The notes: generated by a model not told the origin, from the letters alone. A DNA stretch of 64,000 nucleotides from an uncultured Hyphomonas sp. (GCF_963678875.1 NZ_OY787456.1:1860001-1924000), one strand, 5' to 3'. Numbered from the stretch's first letter, positions 33,637 through 43,052 are shown. Program-made: numbers and translations.

Positions 33637-34269
33637 ATGAGTGACTATCAAATATTCCTGCTTGGCGACGATGCCGTGGCGGTTCGTCCAAGCGACAGGC
33701 ACGACCGTCATCCACTCGCTCGGTCTCTTCGGGAGGCACACCACTGGATCGACGTTGTACCGGGGAAGGAGATAGTGGCAGCGCAGTTTGATCCCGCTGC
33801 GCTAAATCCTCAGACCGCTCTTGATCTGATGCAATCGTGGCTCAACGAGTTTAGAACTAAAGCAGCAGACGAAGCGCCCGAAGTCAGGCTGCAGCTCGAC
33901 ATAACCGGTGAAAATGCGCCTGATCTTGAAGAGCTGGCGGCGCGGAATGACCTTTCCGTCAGCGCCTTTCTGGAGAAAGTCGTTCGAAGTAGTCTTGTCG
34001 TCGACATGTTGGGCTTCACACCGGGATTTGCGTACGTGGAGGGACTTGATCCCACACTAAATGCAGAACGCCTCGCAGTGCCGAGACAACGCGTTGCGGC
34101 TGGATCCGTCGGACTGCTTAGCGGCCAACTTGGTCTCTATGGATTGTCAGGCCCCGGTGGTTGGCCTTTGATTGGACGTCTGACGAATACACTTTTCGAT
34201 CCGAACCAAAAGTCGCCCTTCCTTCTGACAGAAGGAACCAGAATCCGGCTGGAACTGGTTGGACAATGA
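33637..34269 (+). CDS. pxpB: 5-oxoprolinase subunit B (KipI family)
   Basis: This 210-residue KipI/allophanate-hydrolase-subunit-1 type protein contains 'VVDMLGFTPGFAYVEGLDPTL', 'VPRQRVAAGSVGLLSGQLGLYGLSGPGGWPLIGRL', the family core motifs. It partners PxpC in 5-oxoproline hydrolysis. Some homologues were first named as sporulation-kinase inhibitors, but the pxpA-pxpC context supports the metabolic role. It starts 3 bp after pxpA and ends 1 bp before the pxpC ATG. Confidence 0.93.
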   Translation: MSDYQIFLLGDDAVAVRPSDRHDRHPLARSLREAHHWIDVVPGKEIVAAQFDPAALNPQTALDLMQSWLNEFRTKAADEAPEVRLQLDITGENAPDLEELAARNDLSVSAFLEKVVRSSLVVDMLGFTPGFAYVEGLDPTLNAERLAVPRQRVAAGSVGLLSGQLGLYGLSGPGGWPLIGRLTNTLFDPNQKSPFLLTEGTRIRLELVGQ

Positions 34270-34270
34270 A

Positions 34271-35200
34271 ATGAGTTTTGTTGTCGAAAAGCCGGGTGTC
34301 CAGGCAACGCTTCAGGCTTCACCTAGGCGCTCCATGCGCCATCTTGGTGTGCCGGCATCCGGCGCAGCGGACCCGCTCTCCATGGCGCTCGCTAATCGTC
34401 TGGTAGGCAACGCGTCAGATGAGTGCGCGCTCGAATGCCCTCTCGGCATGGTGTCATTGAGAGTGCTTAAGGATGCGGCTATTGCAATTACCGGCGCATC
34501 GGCGGCGGTGGAGGTCGGCGGTCACGCTGCTCTGATGCACCAGACGCTCTTCGCCAAGGCAGGGGAGACGGTGTCGATCGGCGCCCCTGTCGCTGGCGCC
34601 AGAACCTATATTGCCGTCGCTGGTGGATTTACCGCGGATGAGTTCCTTGGCAGCGGTTCAACCTGTCTGCCGGCCGGGTTCGGAGGCCTGGGTGGACGGG
34701 CATTAAAGGCGGGTGACAAACTCGGCATTCATCCTGTTTCACAAGACATGGAAGCATTGAGTACGCCCGCAAACATGCGGCAGGTTTTCTCAAACAGTCA
34801 CGCGCTGCGATGTGTTCCGGGACCGGATGAAGCTGTTGTTGCCGGATGGGAGTTTCAGCAGCACATCACCGCGACACGCCGTGCCGACAGAACAGGTATT
34901 GAAATCACAGGTAACTGGCCACGTCCGGAACAGGCTGCACTTAAACAGAGTGCGCCCGTATTTCCCGGTACCGTGCAGCTCACGCCATCAGGCGCAGCGT
35001 TCGTGCTGTTGCCCGACGCGCAAACGACGGGTGGATATCCTCACATATTGCAGGTGGCTCGAGTGGACCGTCATCTGCTTGGCCAGATACGTCCGGGTGA
35101 CCGCATTCAGTTTCTCAGGAGAAGTCCGGAAGACGCAGCCAGAGAGCTGCGCGACAAGTTAGAGTATTTCCGGGACTGGTTGCCCGATTTGGCGCTCTAA
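34271..35200 (+). CDS. pxpC: 5-oxoprolinase subunit C (KipA/biotin-dependent carboxylase-like family)
   Basis: This 309-residue protein of the KipA/allophanate-hydrolase-subunit-2 family has 'RHLGVPASGAADPLSMALANRLVGN' near the start, 'TYIAVAGGFTADEFLGSGST' and 'LPDAQTTGGYPHILQVARVD'. It forms the PxpBC complex. The ATG at 34271 follows the pxpB stop; a TTG at 34259 is unlikely. Its TAA overlaps the convergent ccoS stop by 3 bp, so the oxoprolinase and cytochrome oxidase operons meet tail to tail with no terminator between them. Confidence 0.93.
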   Translation: MSFVVEKPGVQATLQASPRRSMRHLGVPASGAADPLSMALANRLVGNASDECALECPLGMVSLRVLKDAAIAITGASAAVEVGGHAALMHQTLFAKAGETVSIGAPVAGARTYIAVAGGFTADEFLGSGSTCLPAGFGGLGGRALKAGDKLGIHPVSQDMEALSTPANMRQVFSNSHALRCVPGPDEAVVAGWEFQQHITATRRADRTGIEITGNWPRPEQAALKQSAPVFPGTVQLTPSGAAFVLLPDAQTTGGYPHILQVARVDRHLLGQIRPGDRIQFLRRSPEDAARELRDKLEYFRDWLPDLAL

Positions 35201-35346
35201 AGCGGCTTATCTTCGTCGATCAGGATCCGGTTGGCCGAACCTGCCGGATCATCGAATTGGCCGGACCGTACCGACCAGATGAAGGCACCCAGACCCAACA
35301 GGCCCATAAACAATGCGATTGGAATGAGAAAGAGAATTCCGCTCAT
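35197..35346 (-). CDS. ccoS: cbb3-type cytochrome oxidase assembly protein CcoS
   Basis: This 49-residue protein (MSGILFLIPIALFMGLLGLG...) has one transmembrane helix at about residues 4-24 followed by 'WSVRSGQFDDPAGSANRIL', the CcoS signature. It is needed to install heme and copper in the cbb3 oxidase, probably with the copper pump CcoI. The start lies 1 bp downstream of the ccoI stop codon, with a ribosome site inside the ccoI end. The gene is short and easily missed by gene finders. Confidence 0.92.
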   Translation of the reverse strand: MSGILFLIPIALFMGLLGLGAFIWSVRSGQFDDPAGSANRILIDEDKPL

Positions 35347-35347
35347 C

Positions 35348-37564
35348 TCACTTTCCTTCCGTAAATGCAGCCAACCGAATGGCGTTCAGGGACACAGCCA
35401 CAGATGAAAAGGACATTGCAAGTGCAGCCACCAGCGGCGTTGCATGACCTGTCACGGCGATCGGAATAGCCACAAGATTGTAAAGTGCTGCAAACGTGAA
35501 GTTCTCCAGCATGACGCTCCGCGTGCGTTTGGAAACCTTCAGCAAAACCGGCAGGGACGAAATCCCGCCCGAATAGACGGCATCGCTGGCGGCCTGGCTG
35601 ATGTCGATGGCTGTGCCCGGTGTCACCGAAGCGTGGGCCAGCGAAAGGGCACCGGCATCGTTCAGGCCATCGCCCACCATGAGGACTTTGTGCCCCTGGT
35701 CCCGGAGAGATTCCAGATGGGCAGCCTTGTCTCGCGGAGAGGCTGCGGACGTATAATCGGAAACGCCAAGATCGCGAGCAACTTCCGCAACCCGTTCTTC
35801 CGTATCTCCGGAAAGGATTTCGGTCTGATAGCCGGCCGCTTCAAGCGCCTTGATTGCGCTCTCGGTTCCGGGAATGAGCCTGTCAGCAAACTCCAGTGCG
35901 ATGGGTTCTTCATCGCCGCACTGCAGGTACAAATTGCGCGTATGAGATCCCCCCTGATCCGTACCAATCCAGCGACCTGAACCGAGCCTCCAGAGTTGTC
36001 CGTCAACAGTCGCCTCAAGACCGCAGCCGGGCTTCTCCGTCACATTTGGAGCAACCGGTCCGGGCCCTGCAGCATCAGCAATCGCGCGGGAAAGCGGATG
36101 CCGGCTGGATCGAGCCAGTAACGCTGCGTCTGCAATTATGCTGTCATCCGTTTCGTCACTCAGCTGGGGAATACCGAGTGACAACGTCCCCGTCTTGTCC
36201 AGCACGATCCGGTCGACGGAAGCAAAACGCTCGAGAGCATCTCCGGATTTCAGGAAGATGCCGAGTTGGAACAACTTTCCGGCTGCCACGACATGCGCCA
36301 CCGGAGCGGCCAGAGCCAGCGCGCAAGGGCAGGTGATAATGAGCGTGGAAACGGCGATCAGGATGGCTTCGCGAAAGCTCGCGCCAGCCAGCATCCATCC
36401 GATAAAAGTCAGTGCCGCAGCGGAGTGTACAAATGGCACGTAGAGAGCAACGGCCTTGTCCGCAATCTTGCGATAGGCGGAGCGCCGCTGCTCGCCGGCA
36501 TCCAGCATCCGGCCGATGTCTGCCAGCAGGGAGTCAGACGCCCGTGACAGTGCCTTTGCCTGCACCGGGCCGGAGAGATTGACGGCACCTGCGTAGATGC
36601 GCATGCCTTTCGACAAGACGTGAGGCGCGCTCTCGCCAGTCACAAGGCTTTCATCAAGTTCGCAAAACTCATCCGAGAGCGCCATGTCGACGACAGCACG
36701 CTCGCCCTGCGCCAGCAGGATTGTGTCTCCCGGGGCAACAACGCCGGGATTCACCTTGATCGCCTTTCCATCGCAGTCGATCCGTGTAACGGCCCGGTTT
36801 GACATGCCCGCCAACTCGTTCGCTGCCGAACAGGCCCGCCGGCGTACACGTGCCTCAAGGAAGCGGCCGATCAGCAGGAAAAAGATCAGCATGGCGGCGG
36901 CATCGAAATAGGCGTGCTCTCCACCGCGGATCGTCTCGACGACACTCACCGTGAAGGCCAGGACGATCGCCAGGGAGATTGGCACATCCATATTCGCGCG
37001 CCCGCGCTTCAGCACCGACCATGCAGAACGGAAAAACGGACGGCCGGAAAAGGCCACAGCGGGCAGGGCGATCACGCCGGAAATGGCGTGCATGATTTGT
37101 TTGGTATTGGTGCCCATTTCATCAGCGCCTGCCCAGACGGACACTGAGAGCAGCATGATGTTGGCAGCGGCGAAGGCGGCAACCCCCATGGAGAGCAGGA
37201 GCTCCCGCTCTTCCTTGCGCTGGATGTCGTCTACGTCTGTTTCGGCTGCAGCACTGACACCGTAACCGAGACCTGAAACGGTTTCGGCGATTTCCGAAGC
37301 GGGCAGGGGGCCTTGCCAGGTTACATTAAACTTGCCTGTTGAAAGGTTCAGACGTGCTTCTGATACGCCTTCAAGGGCGTCGACCGATTTTTCGATTTTG
37401 GCGAGGCAGCCTGCACACTTGGCGCCGGAAACATGGAGTTCCAGATGCTGGAATTTGCCGGCTTTCTGAACGAATGCAGAGAGGCCTGCGTACGGCGACT
37501 CCTGGTCTGGTGCGTCGCCGAGGGACCAATCTCGCGTGTGGGCGAGGACGTCCGACGTGCTCAT
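35348..37564 (-). CDS. ccoI: Copper-translocating P-type ATPase CcoI/FixI
   Basis: This 738-residue P1B-ATPase has an N-terminal heavy-metal domain ('HVSGAKCAGCLAKIEKSV', CxxC), eight predicted transmembrane helices with the metal site 'TCPCALALAAPVAH', the phosphorylation loop 'VLDKTGTLSLG', and the hinge 'MVGDGLNDAGALSLA'. It exports copper towards the periplasm for assembly of the cbb3 active site. The start overlaps the ccoH stop as ATGA. The ccoG-H-I-S order is intact. Confidence 0.95.
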   Translation of the reverse strand: MSTSDVLAHTRDWSLGDAPDQESPYAGLSAFVQKAGKFQHLELHVSGAKCAGCLAKIEKSVDALEGVSEARLNLSTGKFNVTWQGPLPASEIAETVSGLGYGVSAAAETDVDDIQRKEERELLLSMGVAAFAAANIMLLSVSVWAGADEMGTNTKQIMHAISGVIALPAVAFSGRPFFRSAWSVLKRGRANMDVPISLAIVLAFTVSVVETIRGGEHAYFDAAAMLIFFLLIGRFLEARVRRRACSAANELAGMSNRAVTRIDCDGKAIKVNPGVVAPGDTILLAQGERAVVDMALSDEFCELDESLVTGESAPHVLSKGMRIYAGAVNLSGPVQAKALSRASDSLLADIGRMLDAGEQRRSAYRKIADKAVALYVPFVHSAAALTFIGWMLAGASFREAILIAVSTLIITCPCALALAAPVAHVVAAGKLFQLGIFLKSGDALERFASVDRIVLDKTGTLSLGIPQLSDETDDSIIADAALLARSSRHPLSRAIADAAGPGPVAPNVTEKPGCGLEATVDGQLWRLGSGRWIGTDQGGSHTRNLYLQCGDEEPIALEFADRLIPGTESAIKALEAAGYQTEILSGDTEERVAEVARDLGVSDYTSAASPRDKAAHLESLRDQGHKVLMVGDGLNDAGALSLAHASVTPGTAIDISQAASDAVYSGGISSLPVLLKVSKRTRSVMLENFTFAALYNLVAIPIAVTGHATPLVAALAMSFSSVAVSLNAIRLAAFTEGK

Positions 37565-38070
37565 GGAATGATCAGCTTCTTGCTCGCAACAAACTCGACC
37601 TGATCAGTACCATAAGGCACGCTGGCTTGCACGCGCGCTTCCCAGACGCCTTTGTCGAGCAAGGAAATGTCTGCGAAATAGTCGCCGTCCACGCTGCGCT
37701 GAAGATCAAGCGGCACGTCTTCAGAACCAGTCACGGTACGGCGCAGCTGGGCCTCTACGTCCTGAGCCGGCAGCGCGGTTCCATCGCGTTCCAGAAGCCG
37801 GACAACAAGGCGGTCTCCTGTTTCTGTCGGTGTCAGGCCAATCTGGGCAGACCAGCCCTGTTCCTCCTGAACGCGGCGCGCAGAAATGGCTTCATTGTAG
37901 TGGAGCCCTTGCAGGTAGGATTTGTCCTCATCCTCTCCGGGAAAGGAGCTGAGTGCCGCCCAGAGAAAAATGCCGTTCACGATGAACATGAAGCCGAAGA
38001 ATGCGCAAAGCATGAAGAACACATGCCAACCGGTAAGCCGGAAGGATTTTCGATTTGCTGCTGCAGGCAT
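37561..38070 (-). CDS. ccoH: cbb3 oxidase assembly protein CcoH/FixH
   Basis: This 169-residue FixH-family protein has one transmembrane helix at about residues 14-40 ('GWHVFFMLCAFFGFMFIVNGIF') and a periplasmic beta-rich domain. 'SYLQGLHYNEAI' and the C-terminal 'GVWEARVQA' are typical. CcoH stays with the oxidase and stabilises assembly. The ATG at 38070 shares a base with the ccoG stop (TGATG); a TTG one codon upstream is ignored. Confidence 0.92.
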   Translation of the reverse strand: MPAAANRKSFRLTGWHVFFMLCAFFGFMFIVNGIFLWAALSSFPGEDEDKSYLQGLHYNEAISARRVQEEQGWSAQIGLTPTETGDRLVVRLLERDGTALPAQDVEAQLRRTVTGSEDVPLDLQRSVDGDYFADISLLDKGVWEARVQASVPYGTDQVEFVASKKLIIP

Positions 38071-39515
38071 CAATTGCCTCCCTGAACAAAGACAGCGGCG
38101 GCATCTTCCACTTCGCCGGTTGCGGTATCCCTGACGAGGACCGTGTAGTCCACTCTTGGAGACTGGTCGTCGGCGCTGCGGGTCACCAGCATGCGGAACC
38201 GGGAAACGCCATGGCCGTTGAGATCGAGTTCGACTGTGCCGTCTTCTTCGGCTTCGAGTCCGACCATCTGAAGCGTTGCACCGTCCAGGCCTTCAATTTC
38301 GATCGCCACATGGCGTTTGGAGGCGGCCTTGTTGACCAGTTTCAGCGTATAACCGTTGCGGATATCGCCACTGGACAGGCGCACGAAGGGCGGAGAACGG
38401 TCCTTCAGCACGTTTACTTCGAACGTCGACTTGTTGAAGTATCCGAAGCCAACCATTGAGGCGATGATCAGCATCAGGGCGGCATACAGCATGGTACGCA
38501 CACGAAAGATCTTGTAGGTCGGTTTGCGGCCAGCAACTCGGTCTGCAACGGCAACGTCCGTGTCGTAAGCGATCAGGCCGGTTGGACGTCCGATCTTCTT
38601 CATGATGTCGTCGCAGGCATCGATGCAAAGTGCGCAGTGAATGCACTCCAATTGCGCACCGTCCCGGATATCAATTCCCATGGGACACACCTGCACGCAC
38701 TGTTTGCAGTCGATGCAATCGCCGCGGCCTTCCCAGCTTTCATTTTTGCGGTGCGGGCCTCTCGGTTCGCCTCGGTCGAACCGGTAGGTAACGTTGAGTG
38801 CGTTTTCGTCGGTCAGGGCGCCCTGGATTCTTGGCCAGGGGCACATGTAGGTGCAGACCTGTTCCCGCATCCAGCCGGCCAGGAAGTAGGTTGTGAACGT
38901 CAGGATCCCGGCAAAGAAATAGGCTGTCAGCGGCGCTTCGCCGGTGAACCAGCCTTTCGCGACGGTTGGCGCGTCATGCCAGTAGAGTACGAAAGCGCCG
39001 CCCGTCCAGAACGCGATGACCAGCCAGATGAGATGCTTGCCGAGTTTTCGCCAGGCCTTGTTGAAGGACCAGGGCTGCGCATCGAGGCGCATACGGGCGG
39101 CCCGGTCACCTTCGAAGGCTCGTTCGACCCAGATATAGAGGTCAGTCCAGACTGTCTGAGGGCAGGTGTATCCACACCAGGCCCGTCCAAACAGCGATGT
39201 CACGAGGAACAGTCCAAGCGCGCCGATGATCAGCAGGCCGGCCAGGTAGTAGAGTTCCTGTGGCCAGATTTCGAACCAGAAGAAATAGAATTTCTCGCCT
39301 TCGAAATCCGCCAGCACGGCCTGGTCGGGAATGCCTTCCCCGCGTGGCCAGCGAATCCAGGGCAGGACGTAATAGATGCCCAGGGTGACGGCCATCACGA
39401 TCCACTTGATCATCCGGAACTTGCCGTGGGCGAGCTTCGGGTAGATCTGCTTCCGGCCCTCATAGAGCGACGGAGGCGTCTCGTGAGACTTCGTATGATC
39501 GATGACGGTCGTCAT
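38070..39515 (-). CDS. ccoG: cbb3 oxidase accessory protein CcoG/FixG (membrane iron-sulfur protein)
   Basis: This 481-residue protein has five or six transmembrane helices, 'GRAWCGYTCPQTVWTDLYIWVER' and 'VCTYMCPWPRIQGAL' cysteine motifs, a twin [4Fe-4S] ferredoxin segment ('CIDCKQCVQVCPMGID', 'CIHCALCIDACDDIM'), and a C-terminal immunoglobulin-like FixG domain. CcoG reduces copper for delivery to the cbb3 oxidase. It lies 34 bp downstream of ccoP and leads the assembly genes. Confidence 0.95.
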   Translation of the reverse strand: MTTVIDHTKSHETPPSLYEGRKQIYPKLAHGKFRMIKWIVMAVTLGIYYVLPWIRWPRGEGIPDQAVLADFEGEKFYFFWFEIWPQELYYLAGLLIIGALGLFLVTSLFGRAWCGYTCPQTVWTDLYIWVERAFEGDRAARMRLDAQPWSFNKAWRKLGKHLIWLVIAFWTGGAFVLYWHDAPTVAKGWFTGEAPLTAYFFAGILTFTTYFLAGWMREQVCTYMCPWPRIQGALTDENALNVTYRFDRGEPRGPHRKNESWEGRGDCIDCKQCVQVCPMGIDIRDGAQLECIHCALCIDACDDIMKKIGRPTGLIAYDTDVAVADRVAGRKPTYKIFRVRTMLYAALMLIIASMVGFGYFNKSTFEVNVLKDRSPPFVRLSSGDIRNGYTLKLVNKAASKRHVAIEIEGLDGATLQMVGLEAEEDGTVELDLNGHGVSRFRMLVTRSADDQSPRVDYTVLVRDTATGEVEDAAAVFVQGGN

Positions 39516-39549
39516 TGCCTGGGCACCAATATATTCTGCTTATTGTGCT

Positions 39550-40437
39550 TTATTCACCGCCGCCAAGGGAGTGCACGTACACAGCCAGAGCCTTGATGGT
39601 GGCATCGTCGAGACGATCCTGCCATGCGGGCATGTGGGAGTTACGGGCATTGGCGATGGTGGCACGGATGTCGCTTTCGCTCGAACCATAGAGCCATTCA
39701 GCATCCGTAAGGTTCGGTGCACCAACATCGCGAGAGCCTTCAGCATCCATTCCGTGACAGCTTGCGCAGTTCGTGAGGAACAGATCGTCCCCGCGAGCCA
39801 CTGCGGCGGCATCGGCTTCATGACCGCTGACGCTGAGAACATACTGGACCAGGTCATCGATCTGGGTAGACGTCAGCAAGCCATCACGGCCGAAAGCAGG
39901 CATGACAGAGAACCGGGTATCCGGATCTTCTTCATGGCGGATGCCATGGCGAAGCGTCTGTTCGATGCCATCAAGCGTGCCATCCCAAAGCCAGACATCG
40001 TCGGCCAGCATCGGGTATCCTTTCGCCCCACGTCCGCCCGAGCCGTGGCAGGTCGCGCAGTTATCACCGAAGGCACTTTCGCCCATGGCCATCGCGAACT
40101 GCTGCAGATCCAGATTGTTCTGAATATCCTGCAGAGAGGCATCCAGCAGCTGAGCGGACGCTGCGCTGCGTTCTGCATGGAGCGATGCCACACTTTCGGC
40201 AACAGCATCCCGGTCGGACATGCCGAGAACACCGGGGGTGCTGCCGCTCCCCATGCCCGGCAGCGATGGCAGGGCAGGCATGGCGATCATGTACAGGATG
40301 GCCCAGAAGATCGTCCCGTACCAGATATACAGCCACCAGCGGGGAAGGGGGTTGTTCAGTTCCTTGATGCCGTCCCAGGAATGGCCGGTTGTTTCCACAC
40401 CGGACAGGGCATCAACTTCCTTGTCGGTCTCACTCAT
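39550..40437 (-). CDS. ccoP: cbb3-type cytochrome c oxidase diheme subunit CcoP
   Basis: This 295-residue protein has an N-terminal region with 'GIKELNNPLPRWWLYIWYGTIFWAI' (transmembrane helix at about 30-52) and two c-type heme domains with 'CATCHG' and 'CASCHG', each followed by a Met-ligand region ('VMPAFG', 'HMPAW'). It passes electrons from cytochrome c towards CcoO and CcoN. The ATG at 40437 is embedded in the last codons of ccoQ (8-bp overlap); the open frame extends further upstream through ccoQ, which is rejected. Confidence 0.95.
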   Translation of the reverse strand: MSETDKEVDALSGVETTGHSWDGIKELNNPLPRWWLYIWYGTIFWAILYMIAMPALPSLPGMGSGSTPGVLGMSDRDAVAESVASLHAERSAASAQLLDASLQDIQNNLDLQQFAMAMGESAFGDNCATCHGSGGRGAKGYPMLADDVWLWDGTLDGIEQTLRHGIRHEEDPDTRFSVMPAFGRDGLLTSTQIDDLVQYVLSVSGHEADAAAVARGDDLFLTNCASCHGMDAEGSRDVGAPNLTDAEWLYGSSESDIRATIANARNSHMPAWQDRLDDATIKALAVYVHSLGGGE

Positions 40438-40591
40438 CTCCAGGTTCCCCTTCATCGAGCGGCCAATGGGCCGCTGCTTGGAATTTCTCTTTGTTCGAAG
40501 GCCACAGCGCGTAGGCGACTGCGACAGCAAACATCAGAACGAAGAAGCCCAGGCCCCATGTCTGGGCAAATTTTGACAGGATTTCGTACAT
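40430..40591 (-). CDS. ccoQ: cbb3-type cytochrome oxidase subunit CcoQ/FixQ
   Basis: This 53-residue protein (MYEILSKFAQTWGLGFFVLMF...) has one transmembrane helix at about residues 12-31, then 'YALWPSNKEKF', the FixQ signature, and an acidic tail. CcoQ stabilises the oxidase complex, notably the CcoP interaction. It starts 11 bp after ccoO and overlaps ccoP by 8 bp in another frame. Confidence 0.93.
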   Translation of the reverse strand: MYEILSKFAQTWGLGFFVLMFAVAVAYALWPSNKEKFQAAAHWPLDEGEPGDE

Positions 40592-40602
40592 GGCCCTACC
40601 CC

Positions 40603-41370
40603 TTACCGGCGGTTGTCCAGGTCGTCGGCTTCATAGGTGGAGAAGTCCACCAATGTGCCAACCATCTGGAGATAGGCGACAAGCGCGTCGAGTTCGGTGA
40701 CTTTCTCCGGATTGCCGTCATAGTCGGCGATCCGAACCGTGCCTTCACGACCCGATGCTTCCCCGTAGCGGGCCACGAGCGCATCCTGTGCGTCATAGTC
40801 CGCATCCGGATCGGCCTGAGCGATCAGGTCACTTTGAGCGTTTTCGATCATCTCGTCGGTGTACGGAACCCCTTCGAAACGAAGCGCCTTGAGGTGATCA
40901 TCGATTGTCTCGTAGTGCAGCGTGTTGTCGGCCAGGAACGCATAGGGCGGCATCACCGATTCCGGCACCATGGATTGCGGATCTTTCAGGTGATCCACAT
41001 GCCATGCATCGGAATACTTGCCACCGACGCGGGCAAGGTCAGGCCCTGTCCGCTTGGAGCCCCATTGGAACGGGTGATCGTACATGCTCTCTGCAGCCAG
41101 GGAGTAGTGACCATAGCGTTCGACTTCATCCCGGAGCGGCCGCACCATCTGCGAATGGCAGACATAGCAGCCTTCACGGATGTAAACGTTGCGGCCAGCC
41201 AGTTCGAGCGGCGTGTAAGGACGCATCCCTTCAACTTTCTCGATCGTATTCTCGAGATAAAAGAGCGGCGCGATTTCCACGATACCACCGATGGCGACAG
41301 TGACCAGGATACCGAGCGTGAGAGCCAGGGAGTGGCGCTCAAGCTTGTCGTGTTTGTCCATCAAGCCCAT
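40603..41370 (-). CDS. ccoO: cbb3-type cytochrome c oxidase monoheme subunit CcoO
   Basis: This 255-residue protein has an N-terminal anchor at about residues 15-38 and the c-heme motif 'YIREGCYVCHSQMVRPLRDEVERYGHYS', highly typical of CcoO/FixO, with axial Met in 'SVMPPYAFL'. It takes electrons from CcoP to CcoN. The ATG at 41370 has AGGAG at a workable distance. It lies 11 bp after ccoN. Confidence 0.96.
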   Translation of the reverse strand: MGLMDKHDKLERHSLALTLGILVTVAIGGIVEIAPLFYLENTIEKVEGMRPYTPLELAGRNVYIREGCYVCHSQMVRPLRDEVERYGHYSLAAESMYDHPFQWGSKRTGPDLARVGGKYSDAWHVDHLKDPQSMVPESVMPPYAFLADNTLHYETIDDHLKALRFEGVPYTDEMIENAQSDLIAQADPDADYDAQDALVARYGEASGREGTVRIADYDGNPEKVTELDALVAYLQMVGTLVDFSTYEADDLDNRR

Positions 41371-41381
41371 GAGTAAGTCTC

Positions 41382-43052
41382 CTATTCCGCGGGCTGAAGC
41401 GTCGCGGCGGCCGGTGCATCGGCGGGACGGCTGCCTTCAGCAGCAGCACCATGGCCGAGAGCCGTGCGGACGAGGTTGTAGGCCATGATCAGCGCGCCTG
41501 TGAGGTACAGACCGCCTCCCAGGGCGCGAATGATGTAGCTGACGTGCTTGGCTTCGACAGTTTCAACGAAGCTGTACTCGAGGAAACCGTACTCGTTGTA
41601 GGCGCGCCACATCAGGCCTTCGAGAATGCCGGCGAAGTACATCGCAACGATGTAGAAAAGGATGCCGATTGTCGCGAGCCAGAAGTGCCATTCGACAAGC
41701 TTCAGCGAGTAGAGCGACGGACGCTTCCAGAGCCACTGTGTTGCACAGTAGAGCGCACCGAAGGAGATGAAGCCAACCCAGCCCATTGAGCCAGAGTGCA
41801 CGTGGGCAATACCCCACTCAGTGTAGTGCGACAGAGCGTTGACGGCCCGGACACTCATCAGAGGCCCCTCGAAGGTCGACATGCCGTAGAAGGCGAGGGC
41901 GACGACCATCATCCGGACAACCGGGTCAGTCCGCAGACGGTCCCAGGCACCCGACAGCGTCATGACGCCGTTGATCATGCCGCCCCAGCTGGGCATCCAG
42001 AGCATCACCGAAAAGGTCATGCCGAGCGTTTGCGCCCATTGCGGCAGGGCCGTGTAGTGGAGGTGGTGCGGACCGGCCCAGATGTAGATGAAGATCAGCG
42101 ACCAGAAGTGCACGATCGACAGGCGATAGGAGTAAACCGGCCGCTGAACCCGCTTCGGAATGAAGTAGTACATGATGGCCAGGAAGCCCGTGGTCAGGAA
42201 GAAGCCCACAGCATTGTGGCCGTACCACCATTGCGTCAGAGCGTCCTGAACCCCGCCAAAGAGCTGGTAGCTCTTGGAACCGGTCAGTGTGACAGGCAGC
42301 GTGAGGTTGTTCACGATGTGTAGCATGGCGATCGTGACGATGAAAGAGAGATAGAACCAGTTCGCCACGTAGATGTGGGGTTCTTTCCGTTTCCAGATCG
42401 TGCCGAGGAAGACGAGAAGATAGGCGACCCAGACAATGGTCAGCCAGAGGTCGGCATACCATTCCGGTTCAGCGTATTCCTTCGACTGGGTAACTCCCAT
42501 CAGGTAGCCGGTACCGGCAATCGCGATGAAGAGGTTGTAGCCCCAGAAAACGAACCAAGGCCACATGCCGCCAGCCAGGCGTGTCCGGCAGGTGCGCTGA
42601 ACGACGTAGAAGCTGGTGGCGATCAGGACGTTGCCGCCGAACGCGAAAATCACTGCAGATGTGTGCAGTGGACGAAGGCGCCCGAAGTTCGTCCAGCCGA
42701 GCTGTTCGAAGTAGAAGATGTTGGGGAAGGCCAGCTGGAGGGCGATGATCAGCCCCACCAGGAAGCCAGCGATGCCCCAGAACATCGCTGCCACGACGCC
42801 GAATTTGACAATCGTGTCTTCATAGACCGTTTGATCGAATGGATCCCGATCACCAAGGCTGCCTGCCCAGAGAGCAAGTGCGAGAAGCCCCACCACGGCA
42901 AGGCCGAGGAAGAGCCAGGCATGGGCTCCCATAAGCGGATCGGCAGCATGACTGGCGATCAGCAGCGCCAGAATGGCAAAGATGCTGGTAAATACCGCGA
43001 CACTGCCAATGCTGGCGAATGCCGAGGACCGTCTTGTTTGTAACGTGCTCAC
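41382..43052 (-). CDS. ccoN: cbb3-type cytochrome c oxidase catalytic subunit CcoN
   Basis: This 556-residue heme-copper oxidase subunit I has 12 or more transmembrane helices and His ligands in 'RPLHTSAVIFAFGGN', 'WWYGHNAVGFFLTTGFL', 'GPHHLHYTALPQWAQ' and 'EWGIAHVHSGSMGWVG'. It reduces oxygen with high affinity at the heme b3-CuB site. The start is GTG, with AGGGGG 11 bases upstream. First gene of the ccoNOQP-GHIS cluster, divergent from the small membrane protein and fixLJ. I found no TTGAT-N4-ATCAA box in the upstream 149 bp. Confidence 0.97.
   Translation of the reverse strand: MSTLQTRRSSAFASIGSVAVFTSIFAILALLIASHAADPLMGAHAWLFLGLAVVGLLALALWAGSLGDRDPFDQTVYEDTIVKFGVVAAMFWGIAGFLVGLIIALQLAFPNIFYFEQLGWTNFGRLRPLHTSAVIFAFGGNVLIATSFYVVQRTCRTRLAGGMWPWFVFWGYNLFIAIAGTGYLMGVTQSKEYAEPEWYADLWLTIVWVAYLLVFLGTIWKRKEPHIYVANWFYLSFIVTIAMLHIVNNLTLPVTLTGSKSYQLFGGVQDALTQWWYGHNAVGFFLTTGFLAIMYYFIPKRVQRPVYSYRLSIVHFWSLIFIYIWAGPHHLHYTALPQWAQTLGMTFSVMLWMPSWGGMINGVMTLSGAWDRLRTDPVVRMMVVALAFYGMSTFEGPLMSVRAVNALSHYTEWGIAHVHSGSMGWVGFISFGALYCATQWLWKRPSLYSLKLVEWHFWLATIGILFYIVAMYFAGILEGLMWRAYNEYGFLEYSFVETVEAKHVSYIIRALGGGLYLTGALIMAYNLVRTALGHGAAAEGSRPADAPAAATLQPAE

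Noticed and set aside
39502..41376. A 624-residue plus-strand reading frame opposite ccoP, ccoQ and ccoO
   Set aside because: It lies entirely antisense to well-supported cytochrome oxidase genes, and its product has no family features; a shadow caused by GC-rich codon bias.
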